In this document: piece by piece, positions 23,100-34,817 of the stretch
Position numbering within the stretch: position 1 is the first letter of the stretch
How the letters are laid out: each line of letters opens with the position of its first letter
NCBI RefSeq assembly: GCF_048128805.1
Contig: NC_136017.1
Location: 2,194,508 to 2,258,507 of the forward strand
DNA: 64,000 nucleotides
Direction of reading: 5' to 3'
Origin: Centroberyx gerrardi
Lineage: Eukaryota; Chordata; Actinopteri; Beryciformes; Berycidae
Translations under genes and position numbers: made by a program
Notes under the pieces: generated by a model
Databases searched by the model: none
Seen by the model: only the letters and a program-made list of their open reading frames with translations
What the model was told of the DNA's origin: nothing

Positions 23100-23764
23100 G
23101 CTGGTTGGTTAATGAGGATTTTCTTGAGGATGAACAGAAATGTAGATCCGTCTGCAAATCTGCTCTTCAGCATCAAAAATCAATGCACAAAAGAGTTTGA
23201 GGACCACTGCATGCCCGGGTTTCTACAGGTGAAATCCTTAAAATTACCTTTTTTTTAGTCTTTTTTTTAGATAAGCTAGAAAACGTCGAGTCAACATCTA
23301 ATAGCGGCCGAGACCAAAACAAGTCCAAGTCAGAATAGGAATGAGACCAAGACAAGGACTCCAGTACTACAGTGCTAAAAACGGTATTGTCATAGGATTG
23401 CGTTCTCCTTGATCTCAAGAACTCAAAACCCCATACACAAAAAAACAGAATAAACATTGTGGGAATATTCAGGAAAATGCCCAGCTTTGCAGAATAACAA
23501 AGCTAAAAGTCAGTTTACGTGGAATTCCCCTTAAAGTCGAGGCAGACAGGTTCTCAAAGTGGGTTCTGAACATGCCAACCAAGCAGTTTCTCCCTGCTCA
23601 TGCAGTGTTATGACTTTGTAGTAAGAAAACTGTAGTGACTTTATGTTCGTGCACCGTCCGACCGATCACACTGACCCGCCATCACTCTAAATGTATTGAT
23701 CTCTGATGGCGGTTCATTCAGTTCCAATGAAGGGGGAAGCGGTTACTGCGGCGTCATGCTGTTG

Positions 23765-24290
23765 CCCATCGTCGCTGTTGTTACGTGAAAACCCCGTAAC
23801 TCCAGTCTTGGCGATTGTGATGTTTTAACTTCAGTTGAAGGATTGCATGCTCCTCTATGGGTTGAGACAATTTTACAAACTTTTGGCTAATAAAACCCCT
23901 TCAAACCCCATTGGATAAACTCAAAAATACATTGTGGTCAAGCTGAAAGCAAGGCTGTTTTTCCTCAGTTCCTGAAAAGTTGACATTTCGGAGGTACGTG
24001 GTTTTCACGGACGGCGACGATATGCGTTTGTTTTGCATAGTGTCGCTGTCCAATGAAAACCTCACATCTCCAAAATGTCCGTTTTTCGAGCGCTAAGAAA
24101 AGCTGCTTTGGTTTCAGCCTGACCACCAGACATTTTTCAGTTTATCCAATGAGGTTTGAAAGGGTTTTTATAAGCCAAAAGTGTGTAGAATTTTCTCAGC
24201 GCATAGAGCAGCATGTAATCCTTCAATTTAAATGAAAAAATCACCAAATTGGAGATGCGAGGTTTCCACGTGACAACAGCGCTACGTTGG
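23765..24290. repeat. Large imperfect palindrome P3
   Basis: Two arms of about 260 bp are inverted around about 24030. The outermost words are CGCTGTTGTTACGTGAAAAC (left) and GTTTCCACGTGACAACAGCG (right). Inner matches include CATTGGATAAACT against AGTTTATCCAATG and ACTTTTGGC against GCCAAAAGT. The arms are more diverged than in P1 and P2. Confidence 0.75.
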
Positions 24291-24346
24291 ATTTATTCTT
24301 TTGCACACATATACTAAACTTAAGTTGTTTTGCCCCGTTTTTTTCC

Positions 24347-24722
24347 TAGCTCTCTGTGATATTGTTGTGACGGAAATGTTTCATGAGTAAGTTGCAATGA
24401 AAATGTAGATTGATGAAGAACCACACCTGATCAGTTTGATCTTAATGCGTTGCAGCCATTGGATCCTTCCATAGACCTCTGCAGACAGTTTGCAGCAGCG
24501 CAGATGAACAGATGAAGTGTGAACGCAGCGCTTGTCTGTGATGCGTCTGCGCTGCTGCAAACTGTCTGCAGCGGTCTATGGAAGGATCCAATAGCTGCAA
24601 CGTGTTAAGAGCAAACTGATCAGGTGTGGTTCTTCATTATAGTATTACAACCTACGTTTTTGTTGCAACTTTGATACGCTGACGACAGGTTTTCAATAAG
24701 AAAACACCACAGAGAGCCAGTA
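24347..24722. repeat. Large palindrome P4
   Basis: The inner arms (about 24412-24505 and 24545-24638) are nearly perfect: GAAGAACCACACCTGATCAG pairs with CTGATCAGGTGTGGTTCTTC, and GCAGACAGTTTGCAGCAGCG has its inverse on the right. More diverged outer arms extend to AGCTCTCTGTG and CACAGAGAGCC. A one-armed relative is at 30833-30965. Confidence 0.8.
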
Positions 24723-24732
24723 GACAGCAGAA

Positions 24733-25285
24733 TAAAAGCATAACCCCGGCCATTTTCAACCTATTTTCCCATCATTTTCCATCAAACTGAACAATTCTGA
24801 CCAAAATCGCATCAGTTTCTTCACTATAGAGCCTCTTGCGTCTTGCTTGCCTCGGTTCTGCTCTCCAACACGGTCTGAACAGACACCGGACCCCAAAAAT
24901 CAACCCCAGAATCACCCAGAGCCTGAGTCTGTTTCAACATGTTGGCGCTCTCACTCTGTAATGAGACATGTTGGTGAAAAAAGTACAATGATCTAAAAGT
25001 TGGGCCTTTCTCCTACAGTTTTGATGCAATCTTGGTAAACTGATAATTAAATATATACATGTGTCATTACAGAGTGAGTGTCAATATGTTGAAAAAGACA
25101 AGCTTTGGCTGCTTTAGGGGTTGATTTTTGGAGTCTGTTGGCCTGTTGGACTGGATTGGAGAGCAGACCCCAGGCAAGCAAGAGGTAAGAAGCTCTGTAA
25201 AGAAGAAATTGACGAGATTTTGGTCAGAATTGATCGGTTTGATGGAAAATGATGAGAAAAGAGGATAGTTATGCTTTCAACAACA
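24733..25285. repeat. Large palindrome P5
   Basis: The arms are inverted around about 25010. CATCATTTTCCATCAAACTG on the left matches GTTTGATGGAAAATGATG on the right, and CACTCTGTAATGA matches TCATTACAGAGTG near the centre. It nearly abuts P4, with about 10 bp between them. Confidence 0.78.
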
Positions 25286-25309
25286 TTCAGTTTTGTTCCG
25301 GCAAATATT

Positions 25310-25500
25310 ACCTCTGCGCAGGAGGTTTTGTTTTCTCCCCTGTCTGTCTGTCTCTGTCTGTCTGTAAGCAGGATTTCTCAAAAAACATAAGAACAGATTT
25401 CCATGAAGTTTGGTGGACAGATGGGCATTGGGCCAACGAACAGCTGATCAGAAATCTGGTGGTGATCCGGATCTGGGATTTCCACCGTTAGACGATTATC
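25310..25500. repeat. Dispersed repeat (TGGGCCAACGAACAGCTGAT type)
   Basis: The words CTGTCTGTCTGTAAGCAGGA, CCATGAAGTTTGGTGGACAG and GTGGTGATCCGGATC belong to a repeat I recall from many animal genomes. I cannot assign it to a class. Confidence 0.4.
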
Positions 25501-25862
25501 GCCGTTCAGCCGTAACGATGAAACGGACTTGATTCCAAATCCTAACGGGAAGTTTACAGGGTCAAGAAATCAAATTTAAGTTCAATGACGTGTTTGGGTG
25601 GAACAGCAAGATTTTTTGCGCTGTCCAACAGATTTCTAGTTTATGTATAGTAGAAGTAGAATAAATTCAACTCATGCAACACTTGGATCTGCAGCAGAAT
25701 GATGCAGCAGCAACGGACTCTCTCATCTGAAATGCATTAAGTGTGATGGCAGCGTTGGTGTCAATTCTGCTTACATAACACACTCTTAAAGAGGATGTGT
25801 CATCTTCAACACCTCTGTCTAGTTTGGGACACACAACGCTCGTCAACACAACGCATTTTAAC

Positions 25863-25884
25863 GGTAATACACACACACACAGAC

Positions 25885-25917
<33 letters not shown>

Positions 25918-25918
25918 A
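25863..25918. repeat. (CA)n microsatellite
   Basis: About 55 bp of CA dinucleotides with a few interruptions. Confidence 0.9.
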
Positions 25919-27229
25919 TGTGTTATCGGCTGATTGTGTTTTGTCCCAAACCGGACACTCGACAGTGTTGGAAGCGACACGTCGTTTTTCGGAGTGCGGG
26001 GAACGGCGAATGTATCACCTTCTGATATTGTTTGCTTTGAAGAAAGGTTTTTTTTTTATTTTTACGAACTGGTAAATATTCATGTATTTTCACTCGGGAA
26101 GCTGCATCCATCAGTCTCTCTCTTTGTGTTTTTGAACAACAAGTCGGTACATTTAACTGCTGCGTTTTGCAAATTGTGTAATACTTTAATGTCCCCTCTT
26201 GCCTTCCGTAGACAAGTGGCATTTGTATAAAGCGGGTTCGGTTTTAAAACACAAACGCAGCAGAAGAGATTGGAGGCTGCAGCTTCTAAACCGTTACATG
26301 ATCCTCCGAGTATTTGTAGTCCGGAGCGATCCACCGAACACGACTAAATGTAAGACCCGGTGTTTCTTGATGACTGCGCTCAGACTCTTGAGTAAATTAT
26401 CAGTGAAATAAATGGGCATGTGCATGTACCTGTTGTCTTCTTCTTGTTGTATTCTACATATTTAACTGTGTCTTTGTTGAGGAAATCATATTTTTACAGT
26501 CCAGAGCCTCTTATTTGCAGTAGTTGAAATAGTTTCTAGTATTAAGTACTTATTAATTTTACTACATTTTGATATTTTTGTTTACATGCACACCAATACG
26601 TTGACTAATGGGAATAATCAGTTTATGGCAACATTTACACAGATAAAAGTAACACGATTTCTGTAATAATCCACTTTATATGGATAAATTATAATAATCG
26701 GTAAAAGGAACTGACATGAGAGCCAATTTTCCCAGCATTTCCTCTTCTGCCTCTGGTGACCTTTGACCTAAACAGTTAAAAAAAACCAAAAGAAATCTGA
26801 CTAAGTGTTTACATGCTGCAATTAATGGAAAAATTGAGCAGAAATTGGGTGAGTTAAGTCTGATTTTGACCTCATTTTGATTGAGATAATCAGATAAAGG
26901 CGTTAACATGTCAGTTTCAGCAGTTTGAATCATTACTGTGCACTTTAACATGTTTTATGTGGTTCTGCATGTGTTGGAATAGTAATTTCACAGTTTCCTT
27001 GAGTACAGAATTGAGGTATAAAAGAGATAATTGAATGCAGTTAGGACTCCATAAGTGTTACTTAGAGAATTTTACCAAAGTAGATAAACTTTTACGGTTA
27101 AATTCTCCTTTGGGAGACACAGAACAGGCAGCCAATGGTCGCAGGCCTTCAGTAAGCGGTCGGCGGTAGGAAAAAAAAAAAGAAAAAAAAGACGAGTGGC
27201 CGCTGGAAGCTGCAGGCGCATCATTTCAT
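25919..27229. other. Intergenic region upstream of pkp4
   Basis: No gene or clear repeat is recognised. Base composition rises in GC towards the promoter region at 27230. Confidence 0.4.
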
Positions 27230-27353
27230 TTCCCTCCCGTCTTCTGCACGGCAGGTTTCCCCCGGTGCGTCGGACCGAGCGCGCGCGCTGCAGCTGCAAC
27301 AGCGAAGCATCCTGATCGATCCCCGATATCGGAAAATAATCCATAGCCGCATG

Positions 27354-27363
27354 GTGACGTCAC
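27354..27363. promoter_or_regulatory. Full palindromic CRE (CREB/ATF site)
   Basis: GTGACGTCAC contains the 8-bp consensus TGACGTCA and is palindromic over ten bases. It lies in a CpG island about 240 bp upstream of the first uORF of the pkp4 leader. Confidence 0.65.
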
Positions 27364-27589
27364 GCCGCTGATTAGTATAGTGGGTGGGTGCCGCGGACGT
27401 CAGGTCGGTGTGTCGGTGGTGGAGGGGGGGGGGTGTCGGTGTTAGTGGACTGGACGCATTCAGATTCAAACACGCCGAATAAAAGCAGATTTGCACGGGA
27501 GCGTGTGGACGTGCACGGGCCGGACCGGAGCCGCGGATCCTGGGCTTTTTCCATTATTTATTTTTTTTTGTCGCGGAATCGTTTCGGCG

Positions 27590-27685
27590 CGTGGAAGATG
27601 TAGCTGTCACGGCCGTCTGGAGGAGGATGGATGCGTAACCGGACGGAGCCAGCTGTGGCCTGCTTCTAACAGCAACATCTGGCCG
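27590..27685 (+). other. pkp4: pkp4 non-coding exon 1 (3' part; 5' end unknown)
   Basis: It ends at a consensus donor GGCCG|GTGAGT. Joined to 29221, the frame of the main coding sequence meets a TAA at 27667-27669. The exon therefore cannot contribute coding sequence to the main protein. Confidence 0.6.
27598..27669 (+). promoter_or_regulatory. Three upstream ORFs in the pkp4 leader
   Basis: A minimal ATG-TAG at 27598-27603; a four-codon ATG GAT GCG TAA at 27627-27638; and an overlapping 12-residue frame at 27631-27669 (MRNRTEPAVACF). Such uORFs usually lower or gate translation of the main frame. Confidence 0.55.
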
Positions 27686-28039
27686 GTGAGTCGCGCAGCT
27701 GCAGCCGCCTGCATGTTATCAGCCAGCGGGGTATAGTCCGCCGGTGGAGGGGACCGGGTGTTGGGGGTGGATGCGACCCGCCGCTCGGTGCGCTCAGTCG
27801 GTGACCTCGTCCTTGGCTCGCAGCTGCTGGACGGCGCTGATTGATGCGCATCGCTGACAGGCTGCGCGTAATGAGCCGCGGTGATCAGGCTCAACACCGA
27901 CACGTTATATTATGGCAGCAAAATGGACGTGACACGCTGTTAAATGCCTACTGTACAGTCTGCGGGCGCACACCTGCAAATACAACGCGCAACTAGACTC
28001 CTTATTGTAAAACTACAGCAAATCTATAGTGAATTTAAT

Positions 28040-29135
28040 GAGGATACCGCACGAATAAGACAGTAAAACTATAGGAACATATGAAGGGTTGAAGGGTGAA
28101 TGAAGCCCCTATGGGAATATTATAGTGATGCCATGGGAGATAAAAGATAATACCATGAAGCAGTATAAGGTCACTGTAAACTCACTATTGAGCTTCACTG
28201 AGTCAATACGGAAATATTATAGGAACAGTCATACTATAAGCTAGGAGATGAAAATACCATAAAACAGTATAAGGTCACCATGTATTCAAAATTGAATACC
28301 ACAACCAAGCCTATAACATGATATTCCCTATGGGGATATTATAGGAATAATACCATAGGAGGTAAAAATACCATGAAAATACTATAAAGCACTGTAAGGT
28401 TACTGTAAACTCATTATTGAGCATCACTATGAATCTTACAGTGATACTATAGGAGATAAAACAAATACAATAAATCAGTGTAAGATCACTATAAACTCAC
28501 TATTGAACACCACACTAACCCAATTAGTCCCTATAGAAATATTATAGAGCTACCATAAGAGATAAAAAATATCACAAATCAGTGTAAAATCACTATAAAG
28601 TCACTATTGAATACTACAAACACCCTATTAGTCCCTGCAGGGATAGTATGTCGATACCATAGGAGATTAAAAAATCAGATCACTATAAAATCACCATTGA
28701 ATGAAGCCACAGACACACTATGAGTCCCTTATGGAGATGCCATAGAAAATAAAAATACTATAAATCTACATAAACTCACTATGAGTCCCTGCAGGAATAT
28801 TATAGAGATACCATAGAGGATAAAAAAATACCATAAATCAGTGTAAAATCACTATAAACTCACTATTGAAAACTACAAACACCATATTAGTCCCTGCAGG
28901 AATATTATAGATATCATAGGAAACAAAAAAACCTATAAATCCCTATAGGAATATTATAGAGGTACAGAAAAAAGTACCATAAATCAGTGTAAAATCACTA
29001 TAAACTCACTATTGAATACCACAGTAGCCGTCTAAGTCCCTATAGGAGGATTATAGAGATGCCATGGGAAGTAAATATACCATAAATCTGCATAAACTCA
29101 TTATTGAACACCACAGAAACACACTGAGTCCCTGC
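28040..29135. repeat. About 1.1-kb degenerate tandem repeat in pkp4 intron 1
   Basis: Units of about 90-140 bp carry TCCCTATAGGAATATTATAG, ACCATAGGAGATAAAAA, ACCATAAATCAGTGTAAAAT and CACTATAAACTCACTATTGA. At least eight CTCACTATTGA-type landmarks occur between 28180 and 29100. It ends about 85 bp before pkp4 exon 2. Confidence 0.8.
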
Positions 29136-29220
29136 AGGAACATGCCAGTGATTTCCCATCAGGCATCATTAGGCGGCGTTGTGTTGTGTCCCGTCCTGAC
29201 GGCGTGTGCTGGTTCTGCAG

Positions 29221-29444
29221 GGTCAGAGAGGGCGCCTCAGCCTCAGCAGCCTGCCGGCGCGGCTCTACAGCAGGGGGAGGAGGAGGAGGAGGAGATGGAG
29301 GAGGGGGACGGAGGAGAGGGGGGGGAGGGCCCCATGGCGGCCAGAGAGGGGCCGAGCGGCCTCAGCCTCCAGCCGGACGCCAGCAACGCCGCCGCCGCCG
29401 CCGCCAACACCACCACCAACCTCCTGGCCTCGGTCAAAGAGCAG
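29221..29444 (+). CDS. pkp4: pkp4 first coding exon (5'UTR 29221-29294, CDS 29295-29444)
   Basis: Acceptor GGTTCTGCAG, donor GAGCAG|GTAGGA. The ATG at 29295 has G at -3 and G at +4. A second in-frame ATG at 29334 (GPMAAREGP) has a weaker context. The encoded start is low-complexity (Glu run, Gly/Glu, Ala run) and then reaches the conserved LLASVKEQ. Seven in-frame Glu/Gln-rich codons precede the ATG without a stop in this exon; the stop is in exon 1. Confidence 0.85.
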
Positions 29445-32400
29445 GTAGGAAGACTGGTTTTCTGTCCGGTTTCCATGCATTCAGTCACTCTGGATCTGTG
29501 GCTGCGTTCACACTGCAGGACTTCAGGCTCCTTTCTGCGGCTCATATCTGGTTTCCTTCTGTGTACTGATGTATTTCCGAATGAAACAGACGGTTAGGGC
29601 GGGAAGTGTCAGCGGGAGGGGCTTATTTGAATATTAATGAGATATGGAGGAAGTGGGCAGACGGCAGTCCAGGTGTGTTTTGGTGTTCACACCGCTCTGA
29701 AAACATCAGATCTGTGTCACATGTAGGCAAAATAATCAGATTTGGGCCGCTTCCACCTGTAGTGCGAACGTTTCCCTCTAGGATGTAACCCATATCGGAT
29801 ATCAATATTTGAGATGTTCTGTGCTTTCCAGTTTTAACTGAATGGAGGCGTTGAGTCGTCTATTTGTCTTTCTTTCCATTGCTGTGTCTTCTTGTCCTCC
29901 ATGCTTATTAATAATAATAATAATAATAAAGTTTATTTGTATAGCACCTTTCATACAGAATTGTATCCCAAAGTGCTTCACACAGTAATAAATAAAAGCA
30001 GGAAATTAAATTAAGCATAAATACTTAACAAGCAGTAAAATAGTTGATGCAAAATAACAGAATAAAACAGGATAAAACGGGTTATTAAGACTAAAAGAAA
30101 GAGGAAAAAAGAGGAATAAACTTAAAGAGAAAAAAAAAAGCTATCAGAGCTCGCCGTTCTGACATCTTATTGCCATGGAAACGTTGACAAATTCCGATTT
30201 GAGCGTTCACATTTGCTTAGAAAGCATCAGATCTGAGTCACGTGAGGGGAAAAAGGAGACGTGGGAAAGTTTGGTCTGCAGTGTGAACGCAGCCTCTGCC
30301 TCTGCTGGTATTTTTACACTTCTTTCCATCTTATCAACACGGGAGTGTGTCTGTTCTTCCACTCTTAATTACGCCTGGACAGTGGCCATGTTCTTAACTT
30401 AGTCTCTGGGTGTGAGACTCTGAATCAGGCACCCGGCTATATTTAGGCTTATGATGTTTCAGAAAAGAGAATCTGCTCATATTCTTATGAACGTGCTTTT
30501 ATTTTGTAGCCAAAATATAGGCTGCAGATTGCGGATGAAGTTACAGAAAAGGCTGGTTTTGTTCATCGGGCCTATGTTACGGATTTGGCTTTGAACTGAT
30601 TTAGATTCCGTTTTTTGATTTAGTTTTAGTTTAGTAGTAAACAGCAGGACCTCTGCTCAGACAACAAATGTGTTTTTTGCTGGAAATTCGCTCATTTCAG
30701 ACGAGAGAATCCGTCTCCGCTGCATCATTCTGCTGCAGATGCGATGCAGGAGTTGCATGTGTTGGATTTATCCGCTGATTATGCATGTGTAAAGAAAAAA
30801 GAAATGCTGTTAAACCCTGTTTCCTGCCAACTGTCGGTGATGTTTTTGTGATGAAAACGTTTCATCGGCGAATCGAAGTTGCGATGAAAATTCATGTTGT
30901 CATTCTCCCTCAATCAGTAACCGTGTCTGATCAGTTTAATCTGCTTTGAGCCCTGGGAGATACTGTGAAGGAAGTGTGTGCGCAGTCTGCAGCCACATCA
31001 GTGTGTTACGGATTAAGTGTGATTGTGGCATCAAAGAACCTGCTTAAAATCCACATTGGATTAACATGTTTATTCAATAAAGAGCGAGTGAATGGAGTTC
31101 CTCGAAACAGACTAGAAGCATCAGCTGCAAACACATTTGGTCCCAAAATACACCAGAAGCATCGAGAGGTGTGTCTACTCCTGTTTGATTTTGGACCAAC
31201 AGACGACCAAAATGGCTGTTTTTTTTGGACTGGTCTCTTTTTTTTCTGGAGTTTTCTGGCACCACAGTGACTACTGACACACTCCCAGGAAAAATCACCT
31301 TATGTCTGTATTTAGTCAGGGTGTGCTCGTCAAGAAAAAGTCTGCAGGAAGACATGCACACAGAAAAGTAAACCTTTCAAGAACCTTTTAATACCATGCC
31401 ATATATGGTTCTTTGGGATAGTAAAATGTTCTTAATTCTTAGTAATTAGATGGCGGGTGATGGCATGAATGTGGAAAATAACCAAAACCCTCCATAGTTT
31501 ATATTGTGCAATTGCAAATGAGGCGATAGAAGGGCAGATAAACAAAAACACAATGCACAAGTCTAAGTAAAGGAGACCAGAAATAGTTCTATTATGGCAC
31601 CACTCCAAAGAACCATTTCCAGTTCTTGCACCTTTATTTTTCTGTGTGGATGAGGAAAAGATAATTAGCAAAGTCCAAAGATGCCCTGTAATATATGACT
31701 GCACTTTAAAGTGGTAATTTACCAAATAGCAAACAGTTGTTCCAATGTATTGGAAAAGATCAGAGTATTTTATCATCTATCTGGTTCACTCACTGGTCTC
31801 CAAATGTAAGACTCAGACTGCTGAACAGGCTGTGAGCAGAAAATCTGCTCTAGTAACTACAGCATCACCTGCGTTGGAGGTGAAATGCAGGCAGCAGTGT
31901 TGCTGCAGCTTCAGACCCACCGCCTGCAGTTTCTCCACAGAAATGTCAAATTAGAGGCGCTAAACGAAGCTTCCAGTGTGTTCAGGCCTCGACGCCGTTT
32001 CACTTCGCTCTAATTTAGCCAATTAAAAGAAAGAAAGAAAGTGATTGGCGTGTGGGGGGAAATACCAGAGGATGTCAGGATGTGACAAGCTAAAAACCTA
32101 AATAGAGCACGATTATAGTTTTGTGACTACCTAGAAAACATTTAGATGTTGACAACAGCCTGCTTCAGCGTTGAAAATCCCTGTAAATACAGCGCCAAAA
32201 TGAAAGTTGAGGCGGTTTGTAGTCGTCTATAGCTGCTACCTGCGTTATTTTGTGAAATCGAGACCGAAACATCTTTCTGATATCAGTTCAAAACAGTTTC
32301 CAAAGCTGTTTTGATATGAATCTTTACTGTGCCATAACACCGTATTGTGAAAATGTTCGTTTTGTGTTGACGCTGATCTCTGCCTCCTCCCGCACGTCAA

Positions 32401-34780
32401 CATCCGTCAAATGCTTTCCGGGTCGCTTTGCTCAGCGGTGATCTTTCCCCCAGAGAATCTCCTTTGAGCGCAAAGACTTCTCAAACAGTTTCCTCACAGT
32501 GTAGACGCTGCTGCACCAGATATCCAGCAGAATAGAAATCAAACGATCACATTTTTGTCTTAGTTGGGGTAAAACGCCTTTAGGGAGCTATCAGTTCATG
32601 TAAAAGGAACATTTGACGTCAAGGTTGAGCTTTCTAGGTGCCTAATTCCTCCAGTAGAGCTGCTCAGTGGTTTTACTGGGCGGCTCCCAGTAAAGAGAAG
32701 AGAAGAGAAGAGCTGAAAAACAGCATCAGCAAACCTTCCCAGGATAAATTAAGATGAATTAACAATAGTAACATCAACAATAATTAAAACAAAAATTTGT
32801 TTGAACCTTTATGTATTCAGGTAGTCTCATTGAGATCAAGATATCTTTTTCAAGTGAGATCTGAGAACAGCAGCAAAACATACAAAAATAAAAAATAAAT
32901 ATAGCTGCAAGTGGCGATTGAGGGGTCCAAGTACAATTTGATAACACAGACAGATAGACAAAACATTGCAGAAGGTAGAAAGACACACACAAAAACTGAC
33001 ATGTTGTGAAGTTTGGACATGCAGTCTAACACCGGCTTTTGTGTTGGCCCGTGACTTCTGTCAAGTTCATCTTTTCATATGGTCATTTGTCCAAAAATTA
33101 GAAACTTAAGACATTATGCTTAGTTATCACAAGCTTAGCGGTGTGAGGAGACAGCGTTACCCACGGGATGTGAACCCACGATGTTTTGCATTGCAGACCT
33201 ACACATTAACCATTAGACTACTGAGTTCACAGGATGGCCATCGAAGGAACACCAAAAAATAGGGCCAAGTTATGAGACTGTCCAAGCTATAGGCTATTTA
33301 GAGCCTTAGAGTATTTTAACTATGGTCAGCTATGGTTACAATACTACCAAATGTTGCATGCTACCTCAGAGTTGACCTGTGCACATATGTACCAAATTTG
33401 TTTAAGGTAGGCCAACAACTTCCTGACTTATGGCAATTTTTGTATATTAGGCCTTGCCTACAAATTTTGAAAGCCAGTTGTAGCAAAACGGTATGGACTA
33501 TCAAAAAACTGCTCGATAACTTTTGTGCAGGACAGTCCAGACATGCTGTGAGTGAAAATTGGTGAAGATTGGACAAAATATGTAGGAGAAAAAGCGAAAA
33601 AACAGTTTTGGACAAAATTCAACATGGCGGAAAACCTTGTGGGCTGAAATGGGCGGGGCCTATATGGATAGATGCAGAATGAACCAAGGAATCCAGGGAA
33701 TTTTGATTGTGGCCCATACGGTTCAGAAGTTATAGGCCAAAACATAAAGTTGCTTGTTATAGCGCCACCATGAGGCCAATTGACTTGGGTTTCGTTGCCT
33801 GAGTAGCGGCTGAGACTTTCGACGTATCTGCCAAGTTTGGTCGCTGTAGCTCTTACGGTTTCTGAGATCCAGATAGTTTTATGGGGGAGGAAGCAGAATA
33901 ATAATAATCCTAACAAAAACATGAACTAATAAAAATGAACAAGCACAATCCAATCACGTTACAGAGTCAGCATTCAGTGAACATACATAGACAGGTCATT
34001 AGAAACAGTTACAATCGCAAACAATCACATTCTGAAACAATCACAATCAGAAACAATCTCATTCTGAAACAATCACATTCTGAAACAATCACATTCTGAA
34101 ACAATCTCATTCTGAAACAATCACAATCAGAAACAATCACATTCTGAAACAATCACAATCAGAAACAATCACATTCTGAAACAATCACATTCTGAAACAA
34201 TCACAATCTGAAACAATCTCATTCTGAAACAATCACAATCAGAAACAATCTCATTCTGAAACAATCACATTCTGAAACAATCACAATCTGAAACAATCTC
34301 ATTCTGAAACAATCACAATCAGAAACAATCACATTCTGAAACAATCACAATCAGAAACAATCACATTCTGAAACAATCACAATCAGAAACAATCACATTC
34401 TGAAACAATCACATTCTGAAACAATCACATTCTGAAACAATCACAATCGGAAACAATAATTGGAGAGTTGTATTCTGAAATGCTGCATATCCATTTTGAG
34501 GGAAAAAGGGATTTTATCATGCAGTATCTCTAAAACAGGTGATCTAGTGTGCCAAAGTGATCAGTCTGACATCCAAGGACTTGGTTAGCTTTCAGTAGAG
34601 ACCAGTAGAAGCCTGCGGAGCCGGGCAGCTCCCAGGTGGAAACGTGTCTACCTGTGTGAATATGAAGCATGGCGCTGCTGAGAAAGAACATGCACGCTCA
34701 GCAGAAACCAATTCCCTGGATATAAAGAACGCTTAAAAAAAACAAAAAACAACAACTAAACAACAACAACCGGGCCAGGT

Positions 34781-34817
<37 letters not shown>

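Larger units (their letters stand above)
27230..27685 (+). promoter_or_regulatory. pkp4: CpG-rich promoter region of pkp4
   Basis: A sharp change from AT-rich DNA to a CpG-dense block (for example GACCGAGCGCGCGCGCTGC at 27271). It contains a full CRE and ends in a non-coding exon with a consensus donor. No TATA box was seen, as is usual for CpG-island promoters. The exact transcription start is not visible. Confidence 0.7.

Noticed and set aside
33148..33232. A functional tRNA gene on the minus strand
   Set aside because: The B box has a mismatch and the anticodon stem does not pair; better explained as a SINE head or pseudogene.
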